Origin: Gluconobacter potus
GTDB taxonomy: Bacteria > Pseudomonadota > Alphaproteobacteria > Acetobacterales > Acetobacteraceae
Reading direction: 5' to 3'
Assembly (NCBI RefSeq): GCF_015244705.1
Contig: NZ_JABCQF010000011.1
Coordinates: forward strand, 1-64,000
DNA: 64,000 bases
Shown: one piece after another, positions 56,757-64,000 of the stretch
How the letters are laid out: each line of letters starts with the position of its first letter
Numbering within the stretch: position 1 is the first letter of the stretch
Position numbers and translations under genes: made by a program
Notes under the pieces: model-generated
Seen by the model: the letters and a program-made list of their open reading frames with translations, nothing else
Database searches by the model: none
Told to the model about the DNA's origin: nothing

Positions 56757-58970
56757 ATGCAGCGTAACAGGATCATCTACACGGCGCTTTTTTCGATCGT
56801 TCTGAGCGATACGGCGTTTGCTGCCGATCAGGACAGGAAAGCCGACACGGACCGGCAAACCGGGAAAACAGCAGTTGGCCACGTCGCACACAAATCCGTG
56901 GAAACACATACAAAAGACGTCGAACAGGTCAGGGTTCGCGGGCATCTGGCCTCGACCGTTGCGTCCTCCGCAACCAAGTCGAACACGCCCCTGATCGAGA
57001 CGGCCCAGTCGGTAACGGTGATTACCCGCGACGAAATGGATGCGCGCGGCGTGCTGACCCTCAATCAGGCTGTCCGGTATGCCGCAGGCGTGACGGCCGA
57101 TACGCGCGGCGGAGAAGGGACGCGCTATGATCTTTTCGATCTGCGTGGCTTCACGGTCCCGACTTTTCTAGATGGCCTGAAATTTCAGGACAGTCCGACA
57201 GGTTTCGCGGTGGCTCAGACTGACACGTTCCGTCTGGATCGCGTCGAGCTTCTGAAGGGGCCGGCATCCGCGCTTTACGGTCAGTCCAGCCCTGGCGGCC
57301 TTACCGCGCTGTCCAGCAAGCTGCCGACGGATCAGCGGTTTTATGGCGGCGTAAATGCGACGGGCGGTATGTTCGATCTCTATCGTGTCGATGCGGATGT
57401 GGGGGGCTTTGCGACGGATGATGGAATGGTCCGCTATCGTGTGTACGGCACCATCAACGGACAACACACGCAGCTGAGCAGGACCGGAAGCCGGCGTTTC
57501 AGCATCAGCCCGTCCTTTACGTTCGGCGGGGATGGTCCGACAACCCTGACGCTGCTCGGGAACTACCAGTATGATCCGGAGAACGGTTCCTATGGTGGTG
57601 TCCCACTGATCGGTTCTCTCAAGCGCGCATCCTACGGCTATTTGCCGCGCAATTTCTATGATGGCGATGTCTCGGCGGAAAAGTTCAACCGACGTCAGGG
57701 CGCTATCACCTATATCCTGAACCATCGCTTCAACGATGACTGGAGCTTCAGCACGCGTGGCCGTTACGACGACATCCGAACGGTCTATCGCAGTGTCTAT
57801 GACAATGGATATTACGACAGTGACGACGGCACCAGCGGCCAGATGCTGTCGCGTTCCGCCTATGGCACGCAAGAGCATACCTATAATCTGGCGTTTGACA
57901 GCCAGTTCAAGGGACGGGTTCGCACAGGGCCGCTGCGTCATGCGCTGATGTTTGGTTTTGACTACATGCAGCAGAAGGCGAACGATATGGAAGCCTATGG
58001 GGATGCGCCGGATCTGGACGTGCTGCATCCCGACTATCACATGGCCATTGCCGACCTGACGCCCTATCTTAATTACGTCACGAAATCCCATCAGATCGGT
58101 GCTTATGGACAGGATGAGATCCGCTGGAAGCGACTGATCCTGACGGGCAGCATCCGCAATGACTGGTATCGGTCCCATCAGACCGAATATTTCGAGCAGT
58201 CCAATGACCGGCAGAGTGCAAGTCAGATTACCTGGCGCGCTTCAGGACTGTATCATTTCGATTTCGGTCTCTCGCCGTATATCAGCTACTCGACATCCTT
58301 TCAGCCGCAATCGGGCACGGTCTCGAATGATGGCGGCGCGACGCTGCGACAGGCCCATCCGTCCATCGGCAAGCAGCTTGAAGGCGGTCTGAAATACCAG
58401 ATCCCGGGGACGTCAGTCCTTTTTACAGCCACGGGCTTTCATATCGAGCAGAGCAACGTCCTCGTTTCCGTTGCCAATACGGGATACAGCCTGCAAAGCG
58501 GTCTGGTTCATTCGGATGGCTTTGAGTTTGAAGCCCATGCCCAGCCGTTCCACAACCTGATGGTCACGGCGGCAGTCAGTTTCCAAAAGGTTAAGGATGA
58601 CTCCACCGGGAAGCCTCTGATCCAGTCCGGTAAGGGAAACGCGTCCCTGTTTGCCTTTTACACGATGCCGTCCGGCCCGCTCAAAGGGTTCGGTTTTGGT
58701 GGCGGTATGCGGTATTCGAACAAGACCTATGGTGGCGAAGCGACCTATGGCAGCGTCTGGCTCCCGCAATATGCCCTGTTTGACGCGTCAATAGCCTATG
58801 ATCTCAACAACATGTCTCATTCCCTTCGTGGCTGGAAGGTCGCCGCCAGTGTCAGGAATCTATTTGACAAAAACTATATTGCAAACTGCTTCGCCTATGG
58901 AGCCGACGGACAGTATTGTTACTACGGGGAGCGCCGGAATGCTCAGGCCAGCATAGGGTATAGCTGGTAA
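56757..58970 (+). CDS. TonB-dependent siderophore receptor
   Basis: The start at 56757 lies after the Fur-like box and gives a signal peptide (MQRNRIIYTALFSIVLSDTAFAAD) and a 737-residue receptor. The TonB box region (DVEQVRVRGHL) is followed by the plug (SNTPLIETAQSVTVITRDEMDARGVLTLNQAVRYAAGV, RGGEGTRYDLFDLRGF, VELLKGPASALYGQSSPGGLTALSSKLP), then the barrel, ending in NAQASIGYSW (aromatic end). These plug motifs belong to the siderophore branch (FhuA/FhuE-like), not the heme branch, which has FRAP and NPNL boxes that I do not find. So it may bring in a siderophore rather than heme. Confidence 0.9.
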   Translation: MQRNRIIYTALFSIVLSDTAFAADQDRKADTDRQTGKTAVGHVAHKSVETHTKDVEQVRVRGHLASTVASSATKSNTPLIETAQSVTVITRDEMDARGVLTLNQAVRYAAGVTADTRGGEGTRYDLFDLRGFTVPTFLDGLKFQDSPTGFAVAQTDTFRLDRVELLKGPASALYGQSSPGGLTALSSKLPTDQRFYGGVNATGGMFDLYRVDADVGGFATDDGMVRYRVYGTINGQHTQLSRTGSRRFSISPSFTFGGDGPTTLTLLGNYQYDPENGSYGGVPLIGSLKRASYGYLPRNFYDGDVSAEKFNRRQGAITYILNHRFNDDWSFSTRGRYDDIRTVYRSVYDNGYYDSDDGTSGQMLSRSAYGTQEHTYNLAFDSQFKGRVRTGPLRHALMFGFDYMQQKANDMEAYGDAPDLDVLHPDYHMAIADLTPYLNYVTKSHQIGAYGQDEIRWKRLILTGSIRNDWYRSHQTEYFEQSNDRQSASQITWRASGLYHFDFGLSPYISYSTSFQPQSGTVSNDGGATLRQAHPSIGKQLEGGLKYQIPGTSVLFTATGFHIEQSNVLVSVANTGYSLQSGLVHSDGFEFEAHAQPFHNLMVTAAVSFQKVKDDSTGKPLIQSGKGNASLFAFYTMPSGPLKGFGFGGGMRYSNKTYGGEATYGSVWLPQYALFDASIAYDLNNMSHSLRGWKVAASVRNLFDKNYIANCFAYGADGQYCYYGERRNAQASIGYSW

Positions 58971-59001
58971 TATTCATGACTCCCTGAGGAAATGCGAGAA
59001 C

Positions 59002-59039
59002 AGGCCGTGCGGTTCATGTGTGAACCATACGGCCTTTTT
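59002..59039 (+). terminator. Rho-independent terminator after the receptor gene
   Basis: AGGCCGTgcGGTTCA pairs with TGAACCatACGGCCT (one small internal loop), followed by TTTTTA. It stands 31 bases past the receptor stop and ends that transcript. Confidence 0.85.
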
Positions 59040-59227
59040 ATTACCTGCTACCAATGGGTCCAGCCACCCATGAGTAAAATTCATACTTAAATGAAATAAA
59101 ATCATTTTTATTCAACGAACCTCTCAGGCATAAGATTCTGCATCGCTCTGAAACGCAAACTGAAGAAACATTCCTGAATAAAAAAGGGAATAATTCGGGA
59201 TCTTCAGTAATCTAGGCAGTATCTATC

Positions 59228-60211
59228 ATGTCGGTTGAATTTACATTCAATATCAAGAAAATCCCATTCAATGAAGATTACACGCCCTCAGACAGCACAC
59301 GTCTGACAACCAATTTTGCCAATCTGGCGCGCGGGGAACACAGGCAGGAAAACCTGCGGAATGTTCTGCGCATGATTGATAACCGTTTCAATTCCCTGGC
59401 GCATTGGGACAATCCCAACGGAGACCGCTATTCCGTGGGAGTTGATATCATTTCTGCTGAAATGACGATCAAATCCGAGGGGAAGAATCAGCGTTTTCCT
59501 CTGATAGAGGTTCTGAATACCTCTATCTTTGACAGAAAAGACGATAAACGCATCCCGGGAATTGTCGGGAATAACTTTTCATCCTACGTCCGTGACTATG
59601 ATTTCAGTGTTCTGCTGTTAAATCACAATAAAGATCTGTCAGAATTCAGAACGCCTGATCGTTTCGGTGATCTGCATGGCAACCTGTTCAAGTGCTTTAT
59701 CAATTCAGAGTGCTACAAGGCCCATTTCAGGAAAATGCCGGTAATTTGCCTGAGCGTTTCAAGCAACAGGACTTATTACAGGACCAGGAATCATCATCCG
59801 GTGCTGGGCGTTGAGTACGAGCAGCGGGAATTTTCGCTGACAGACCAGTACTTCGGGAAAATGGGCATGAAGGTCAGGTATTTCATGCCTGAGAATGCGT
59901 CTGCGCCTCTGGCCTTTTATTTCTTTGGCGATCTGCTCTCCGATTATTCCAATATGGAGCTCATCAGCACCATCAGCACGATGGAATCTTTTCAGAAGAT
60001 TTACCGTCCTGAAATCTACAATTCGAATTCTCCGGCGGCTGACTGCTATCAGCCGAGCCTGAAGCACCAGGATCATTCGGTGACCCGGATTGTCTACGAC
60101 CGCGAGGAGCGCAGCCAACTGGCGATCGCGCAGGGCAGGTTTACGGAAGAGAGCTTCATCAAGCCGTATCAGGACGTTCTTGAGCAGTGGTCTGCCCAGT
60201 ACTCCGTTTGA
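59228..60211 (+). CDS. mesX: MesX (DUF1852), partner of the folate-independent methionine synthase
   Basis: The 327 residues agree with DUF1852 throughout, beginning FTFNIKKIPFNEDYTPSDSTRLTTNFANLARGEHRQENLRNVL and with SVGVDIISAEMTI, NHHPVLGVEYEQREFSLTDQYFGKMGMKVRYFMPENASAPLAFYFFGDLL in the middle and end. In other bacteria this protein, MesX, is needed for MesD to make methionine and probably acts as an oxygenase that supplies the methyl group; this is from knowledge of the family. It lies 25 bases before mesD, so the two form an operon. A terminator at 59002-59039 separates it from the iron genes upstream. Confidence 0.9.
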   Translation: MSVEFTFNIKKIPFNEDYTPSDSTRLTTNFANLARGEHRQENLRNVLRMIDNRFNSLAHWDNPNGDRYSVGVDIISAEMTIKSEGKNQRFPLIEVLNTSIFDRKDDKRIPGIVGNNFSSYVRDYDFSVLLLNHNKDLSEFRTPDRFGDLHGNLFKCFINSECYKAHFRKMPVICLSVSSNRTYYRTRNHHPVLGVEYEQREFSLTDQYFGKMGMKVRYFMPENASAPLAFYFFGDLLSDYSNMELISTISTMESFQKIYRPEIYNSNSPAADCYQPSLKHQDHSVTRIVYDREERSQLAIAQGRFTEESFIKPYQDVLEQWSAQYSV

Positions 60212-60236
60212 ACACACCAGAACAAGGTCATCTGTC

Positions 60237-61265
60237 ATGAAAACACTGCTCCCCACCTCTACGGCCGGCAGCCTTCCCAAACCGTCCTGGCTGGCAAAAC
60301 CCGAGACACTCTGGTCCCCCTGGAAATTGCAGGGGGAGGAACTGGTCGAAGGCAAACAGGATGCGCTGCGTCTGACGCTGGACGATCAGGATCGTGCCGG
60401 CATTGATATCGTCAGCGATGGAGAACAGACACGTCAGCATTTCGTCACGACATTCATTGAACATCTTGGCGGCGTTGACTTCGAGAACCGTCAGACCGTC
60501 AAGATCCGCAATCGTTACGATGCGAGCGTGCCGTCCGTCGTGGGCGCCGTGACCCGTGAAAAGCCCGTCTTTGTTGAAGATGCAAAATATCTGCGGGCAC
60601 TGACGAAAAAACCGATTAAATGGGCGCTTCCGGGCCCCATGACGATGATCGATACGCTCTACGACGGTCATTACAAAAGCCGTGAAAAGCTGGCTTGGGA
60701 ATTCGCAAAGATCCTCAATCAGGAGGCCAGGGAACTGGAGGCTGCCGGGGTCGATATCATCCAGTTTGATGAACCGGCTTTTAACGTCTTCTTTGATGAG
60801 GTCAATGACTGGGGCATTGCCACTTTGGAGAAGGCCGTTGAAGGGCTGAAATGCGAAACGGCTGTCCATATCTGCTATGGGTACGGCATCAAAGCCAATA
60901 TCGACTGGAAAAATGCGCTGGGCGCAGAGTGGCGGCAGTATGAGGAAATCTTCCCGAAGCTGCAGAAATCCAGCATCGATCTGATCTCACTGGAATGCCA
61001 GAATTCCCGCGTTCCGATGGATCTCATTGAGCTTGTGCGCGGCAAAAAGGTGATGGTGGGTGCCATTGATGTGGCGACCAATACCATTGAAACGCCGGAA
61101 GAGGTTGCCAGCACGCTCCGAAAGGCCCTGCAGTTCGTGGATGCTGACAAGCTTTATCCTTCGACCAACTGCGGTATGGCGCCTCTGTCGCGTCGGGTCG
61201 CACGCGGAAAGCTGAATGCTCTGGGTGCAGGCGCAGAAATCGTGCGCAAAGAACTCTCAGCCTGA
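60237..61265 (+). CDS. mesD: MesD, core-type methionine synthase (MetE C-terminal-like)
   Basis: From the ATG at 60237 the protein has 342 residues and covers only the C-terminal catalytic half of MetE (full MetE has about 750). The zinc ligands are kept: His211-x-Cys213 (AVHICYGYG) and Cys312 (PSTNCGMAPLS), with a Glu in between (LISLECQNS). Homocysteine would bind at the zinc; the N-terminal folate-handling half of MetE is absent. With MesX next to it, this fits MesD, which methylates homocysteine without methyl-tetrahydrofolate. A long hairpin follows its stop. Confidence 0.93.
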   Translation: MKTLLPTSTAGSLPKPSWLAKPETLWSPWKLQGEELVEGKQDALRLTLDDQDRAGIDIVSDGEQTRQHFVTTFIEHLGGVDFENRQTVKIRNRYDASVPSVVGAVTREKPVFVEDAKYLRALTKKPIKWALPGPMTMIDTLYDGHYKSREKLAWEFAKILNQEARELEAAGVDIIQFDEPAFNVFFDEVNDWGIATLEKAVEGLKCETAVHICYGYGIKANIDWKNALGAEWRQYEEIFPKLQKSSIDLISLECQNSRVPMDLIELVRGKKVMVGAIDVATNTIETPEEVASTLRKALQFVDADKLYPSTNCGMAPLSRRVARGKLNALGAGAEIVRKELSA

Positions 61266-61272
61266 TCTGCCG

Positions 61273-61300
61273 ATCCCCTGGTTCAGCGGAACCAGGGGAT
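61273..61300. terminator. Long hairpin between mesD and the small minus-strand gene
   Basis: ATCCCCTGGTTC and GAACCAGGGGAT are perfectly complementary (12 bp) around the four-base loop AGCG. It starts seven bases after the mesD stop. It can form on both strands, so it may serve as a bidirectional stop for mesD and for the minus-strand gene, whose stop codon lies in it. Confidence 0.6.
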
Positions 61301-61474
61301 TACGCAGCATGGACATCCGGGTTCGTCTTCCCCGTCAGAATCAGTGATCTCCGGGGCGTTGCATGTCAGGGATGACATTCCCTGTTCATTCCCGGCTTTG
61401 TCTGTCGAGGGCAGGGCACCTGTCCCGGTACTGGCAGGGGACCATCCGTCCTGCGTTTCATCAAACATCATCAC
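61283..61474 (-). CDS. 63-residue cysteine-containing small protein
   Basis: The start follows GGAAGGGGTG with good spacing and lies 29 bases past the metF stop, on the same strand, so it could be the second gene of a metF operon. The product starts MMMFDETQDGWSPAST and ends with GDEDEPGCPCCVIPWFR-like residues: acidic, then a CPCC group. Such a C-terminus might bind a metal. I know no family. It may also be an unused open frame; the stop lies in the hairpin loop. Confidence 0.4.
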   Translation of the reverse strand: MMMFDETQDGWSPASTGTGALPSTDKAGNEQGMSSLTCNAPEITDSDGEDEPGCPCCVIPWFR

Positions 61475-61502
61475 CCCTTCCGTGATTTCCGATTTTGCTT
61501 CT

Positions 61503-62432
61503 TCATGAATCTATCTCACTGGCTGGACGCGCACCCAGAAGATGTGCAATCGCGCAGGTCAGATCTGGACGGTTCAGCGTAGAGAAATGGAACTCGTTGA
61601 TTCCGTGAGACTGCAGAGTTCGAACCTGCTCTGCCGCTACAATACAGGCAGCGATACGACAGAGTTCCGGGTTCTTTGCCGTTCTTTCAAACAAGTGCGT
61701 CACCCAAGCCGGTACCGTAACCCCACAGAGTGCCGAGAAACGTGCAATCTGGTCATAGTTCGACACTGGCATGATGCCGGGAACGATCGGGGCGGTAATA
61801 CCGGCCGCCAGACAGCAATCAAGAAAGCGCAGACAGGTCGAAGCCTCAAAGAAATACTGAGTTATGGCACGGGTCGCACCGGCATCGAGCTTGCGTTTGA
61901 GATTGTCGAGATCGGCCTGTGCGCTCAGGGCCGTAGGGTGTGTTTCGGGGTAGGCGGCAACCGAGATTTCAAAGTCAGCAATGCGGCGCAGGCCAGCGAC
62001 AAGATCGCTGGCATAGGCATAACCACCCGAATGCGGTGTATAGGCGGTGCCCGCGGGCGCATCGCCCCGCAGAGCCACGAGATGCCTGACACCGGCCTGC
62101 CAGTAGGTGCGGGCAATGTCGTCGATTTCTTCGCGGGTGGCGCCAATACACGTCAGATGAGCGGCCGGCACGAGCATCGTCTCCTGCTTCAGGCGCAGGG
62201 CTGTCGCCTGTGTTCGCGCCTGCATCGTGCCACCCGCCCCATAGGTCACCGAGACAAAGCGGGGAGAGAGAGGCGCCAGACGGCGGATGCACTGCCACAA
62301 ACGCTGCTCCATAGCGTCTGTCCTCGGGGGAACGACTTCGAAAGAGAGGACAGGAACGGGCATGTCAGAATGACAAAGCGACGGATGGTCCGCCAGTTTC
62401 CCGGAAAGAAGACGTTTCAAATTCGTATTCAT
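61503..62432 (-). CDS. metF: Methylenetetrahydrofolate reductase MetF
   Basis: A 309-residue FAD enzyme that reduces 5,10-methylene- to 5-methyl-tetrahydrofolate. Family marks: VLSFEVVPPRTDAMEQRLW (FEFFPP-type), FVSVTYGAGG, HLTCIGATREEIDDIARTYWQAGVRHLVALRGD, ISVAAYPETHP and ATRAITQYFFEASTCLRFLD, PGIMPVSNYDQI. The end (GINEFHFSTLNRPDL) is the homologue of the usual 'FHFYTLN' motif. It is divergent from the LysR-type gene at 62563, and the pair lies beside mesXD. The 130-bp gap is AT-rich and should hold both promoters. Confidence 0.95.
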   Translation of the reverse strand: MNTNLKRLLSGKLADHPSLCHSDMPVPVLSFEVVPPRTDAMEQRLWQCIRRLAPLSPRFVSVTYGAGGTMQARTQATALRLKQETMLVPAAHLTCIGATREEIDDIARTYWQAGVRHLVALRGDAPAGTAYTPHSGGYAYASDLVAGLRRIADFEISVAAYPETHPTALSAQADLDNLKRKLDAGATRAITQYFFEASTCLRFLDCCLAAGITAPIVPGIMPVSNYDQIARFSALCGVTVPAWVTHLFERTAKNPELCRIAACIVAAEQVRTLQSHGINEFHFSTLNRPDLTCAIAHLLGARPASEIDS

Positions 62433-62562
62433 ATCAACTGCATCAGATCGGTGAGGCGGGATGACCGACGTTCAGATGATTTCAACTAGAGCTTTATAAT
62501 GATGAATATAAATGATATTTTTTCATGGATATATTAATTTAATGCATAATAGGTGGTAAGAG

Positions 62563-63456
62563 ATGAGTGTTCTGCAACGCAATCATCTGATGATTATTCA
62601 GGAAGTTGCCCGGGAAGGCTCACTGACAGCGGCCGGCGCACGGCTGAATCTGACCCAGCCTGCTCTCAGCCATGCCGTCCGCAAGATCGAGATGCAGCTC
62701 GGCGTGAAGATCTGGCGACGCGAAGGCCGATCCCTGATCCTGACTCAGGCCGGCCAGTGGCTGTTGTCTCTCGCAAACCGGCTGTTACCGCAGTTTTCGC
62801 TGGCTGAAGAGCGGTTGGAGCAGTTTGCGAATGGTGAGCGTGGCACATTGAGGATCGGGATGGAATGTCATCCCTGCTACCAGTGGCTTCTCAACGTTGT
62901 CTCGCCCTATCTCGAACGCTGGCCGAAAGTGGATGTCGATGTCCGGCAGAAATTTCAGTTCGGTGGCATCGGGGCGATCCTGAGCAATGAGATCGATATT
63001 CTCGTAACGCCTGACCCGCTTTACAAGCCCGGCCTGAACTTCACGCCGGTCTTTGATTATGAACTGGTCCTCGTCGTGGGAAGCGGGCACAGACTGTATG
63101 GCGTTGATCGCGTCACGCCTGAGCAGCTTGCCGACGAAACGCTCATCACCTATCCCGTGCCCTCGGAACGACTGGATATCTATACCCAGTTTCTTCAACC
63201 CGCCGGCATCGCACCCCGTCAGCAGAAACAGATCGAGACGACGGATATCATGCTGGTCATGGTGGCACATGGCCGGGGAGTTGCAGCACTTCCCCGATGG
63301 CTGGTGGATGAATATGCCCCACGCTTCGACCTTCATTCCGTAAGACTGGGTGAAACCGGAATTGCGAAGCAGATCTTTTTGGGGCGTCGGGAAACTGATG
63401 CGGATGTTCAGTATCTCACCGATTTCATCGGATTTGCAGCCGATCCAAAAGATTAA
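62563..63456 (+). CDS. metR: MetR-like LysR-family regulator
   Basis: A 297-residue LysR regulator: winged helix-turn-helix in the first 60 residues (HLMIIQEVAREGSLTAAGARLNLTQPALSHAVRKIEMQLGVKIW) and an effector-binding domain that starts with the MetR-type signature LRIGMECHPCYQWLLNVVSPYLERWPKVDVDV. MetR uses homocysteine as a signal and activates metE, metF and related genes. Its place opposite metF and next to mesXD supports this. A clear MetR site (TGAA-N5-TTCA) was not found in the intergenic gap. Ribosome-binding site AGGTGGTAAG. Confidence 0.87.
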   Translation: MSVLQRNHLMIIQEVAREGSLTAAGARLNLTQPALSHAVRKIEMQLGVKIWRREGRSLILTQAGQWLLSLANRLLPQFSLAEERLEQFANGERGTLRIGMECHPCYQWLLNVVSPYLERWPKVDVDVRQKFQFGGIGAILSNEIDILVTPDPLYKPGLNFTPVFDYELVLVVGSGHRLYGVDRVTPEQLADETLITYPVPSERLDIYTQFLQPAGIAPRQQKQIETTDIMLVMVAHGRGVAALPRWLVDEYAPRFDLHSVRLGETGIAKQIFLGRRETDADVQYLTDFIGFAADPKD

Positions 63457-63908
63457 AAAGTATTTTTTCTGGGGAGGTCGGACTGCCTTTCCAACAGCAC
63501 ATATATCCCTGACCCCGCTATACTAGCCGCTATTAAGGCCTGCCAGGTTGCTGTCAGAATCATTTCATAGCGATGCCAAAACCCGGGTTCGGGAAACCCA
63601 TCCAAGGCCATTCCGGGAAGAAAGGCTGCGAATAGTGGGGCAAGACCCACACTAAAAACAAAAGCTAAGGCACATGGAAACCAAGGTTTCTTTGTTAGGC
63701 CTGGGCCTGAAAAGACTTTTGCCACACTCCATAGTAGACCGATTCCCAGAACGGAAAAAATAGAAATAAGAACCAACAGGAATAAATATGATGTTATATT
63801 TTTATTGGAAGAGCAGGATTCTGCGTTGCGTAAAATGATGAAAACGAGCACCGAAAGACATATCGATATTACGTATGATGCTTTAGGACTTAAGCGGCCC
63901 GACATCAT
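63453..63908 (-). CDS. Small four-helix membrane protein
   Basis: This 151-residue protein has four predicted membrane helices (about 12-28, 41-66, 77-98, 120-142). Sequence: SYVISICLSVLVFIILRN, LFLLVLISIFSVLGIGLLWSVAKVF, WFPCALAFVFSVGLAPLFAAFLPG and LTATWQALIAASIAGSGIYVLLE. No signal peptide, no conserved enzymatic residues and no family that I know. It converges with metR, overlapping its 3' end by four bases. The gene is slightly AT-richer than its neighbours. Confidence 0.62.
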   Translation of the reverse strand: MMSGRLSPKASYVISICLSVLVFIILRNAESCSSNKNITSYLFLLVLISIFSVLGIGLLWSVAKVFSGPGLTKKPWFPCALAFVFSVGLAPLFAAFLPGMALDGFPEPGFWHRYEMILTATWQALIAASIAGSGIYVLLERQSDLPRKNTF

Positions 63909-64000
63909 TTACGTCTCTCCCCCGTATTTCAGGATGGGGCCGCAGGTTCTATTTTTCACTACACGCGATTGAATCTTTCTGGATCCCATCCTGCCGTCAG

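Noticed and set aside
59041-59227. Possible SAM or other riboswitch upstream of mesX or metF
   Set aside because: I looked for the conserved cores of SAM-I and SAM-II type leaders and a terminator/antiterminator pair; none was evident. A covariance-model search would be decisive.
62433-62562. MetR box (TGAA-N5-TTCA) in the metF-metR gap
   Set aside because: Only partial matches (TGAA without a properly spaced TTCA); not reported as a site.
1-64000. CRISPR array or rRNA genes
   Set aside because: No regularly spaced repeat-spacer array and no rRNA sequence seen; the only tandem repeats are the 22-bp iterons, which lack unique spacers of CRISPR length.

Overview
The window looks like a piece of the chromosome of an acetic acid bacterium, most likely Gluconobacter or a near relative (Acetobacteraceae, Alphaproteobacteria). 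The strongest evidence is a PQQ-dependent polyol dehydrogenase pair in the order sldB-sldA, a second membrane-bound quinoprotein dehydrogenase of the glucose/quinate type, an OprB sugar porin between them, and the codon use and base composition of the core genes. The name rests on remembered protein similarity, not on a database search.

Region 1, about 1-17.1 kb, is an integrated phage-like element. A minus-strand replication operon (4930 to about 1316) carries small genes, an initiator protein with an iteron-type origin inside its own gene, and a DnaB-type helicase. It is controlled by a Cro-like / CI-like divergent switch at 5.3-6.3 kb. Next comes an AT-richer accessory block (6.3-11.5 kb) with a PD-(D/E)XK-like nuclease candidate, membrane proteins, a KTSC protein, a DUF4238 protein and a divergent pair of ribbon-helix-helix regulators. 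A plus-strand block follows (11.7-16.9 kb) with two Rha-type antirepressor-like proteins, several small phage genes, an excisionase-like protein and a tyrosine integrase. The integrase gene ends just before a tRNA-Val gene. No capsid, tail, terminase or lysis genes are visible, and no second attachment site, so the element continues to the left, or is a remnant or satellite.

Region 2, 17.3-31.6 kb, holds envelope and transport genes: an N-formylglutamate amidohydrolase-like protein, an LtrA-like protein, and a six-gene minus-strand operon in which every gene overlaps the next (tetR, RND adaptor, RND pump, outer membrane factor, lipase-like lipoprotein, DUF4105 protein). A complete IS630-family element and a DHA2-type MFS exporter follow.

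Region 3, 32.2-39.4 kb, is the periplasmic oxidation cluster: quinoprotein dehydrogenase, OprB porin, then sldBA. The dehydrogenases oxidise polyols or cyclic substrates at the periplasmic face and pass electrons to ubiquinone.

Region 4, 39.6-51.0 kb, looks like an uncharacterised uptake and breakdown locus. It has an IclR and two tandem LysR regulators, an AbgB-like M20 amidohydrolase, and, divergently, a TonB-dependent receptor, an ACS-family MFS importer, a CapA-like metallophosphatase-fold protein, a VOC protein and a carbamoylase-like M20 hydrolase. The parts would suit import and stepwise cleavage of an amide-containing compound, but the substrate cannot be read from the sequence.

Region 5, 51.1-59.0 kb, starts with an internally deleted IS5-type element. 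It continues with a heme uptake operon (HmuT, HmuU, HmuV) bracketed by two IsdG-type heme-degrading enzymes, an AraC regulator and a siderophore-type TonB receptor, with Fur-box-like palindromes before the operon and before the receptor.

Region 6, 59.2-63.9 kb, is a methionine module: mesX and mesD (folate-independent methionine synthase system), metF on the other strand with a small cysteine-rich ORF, metR, and a small membrane protein.
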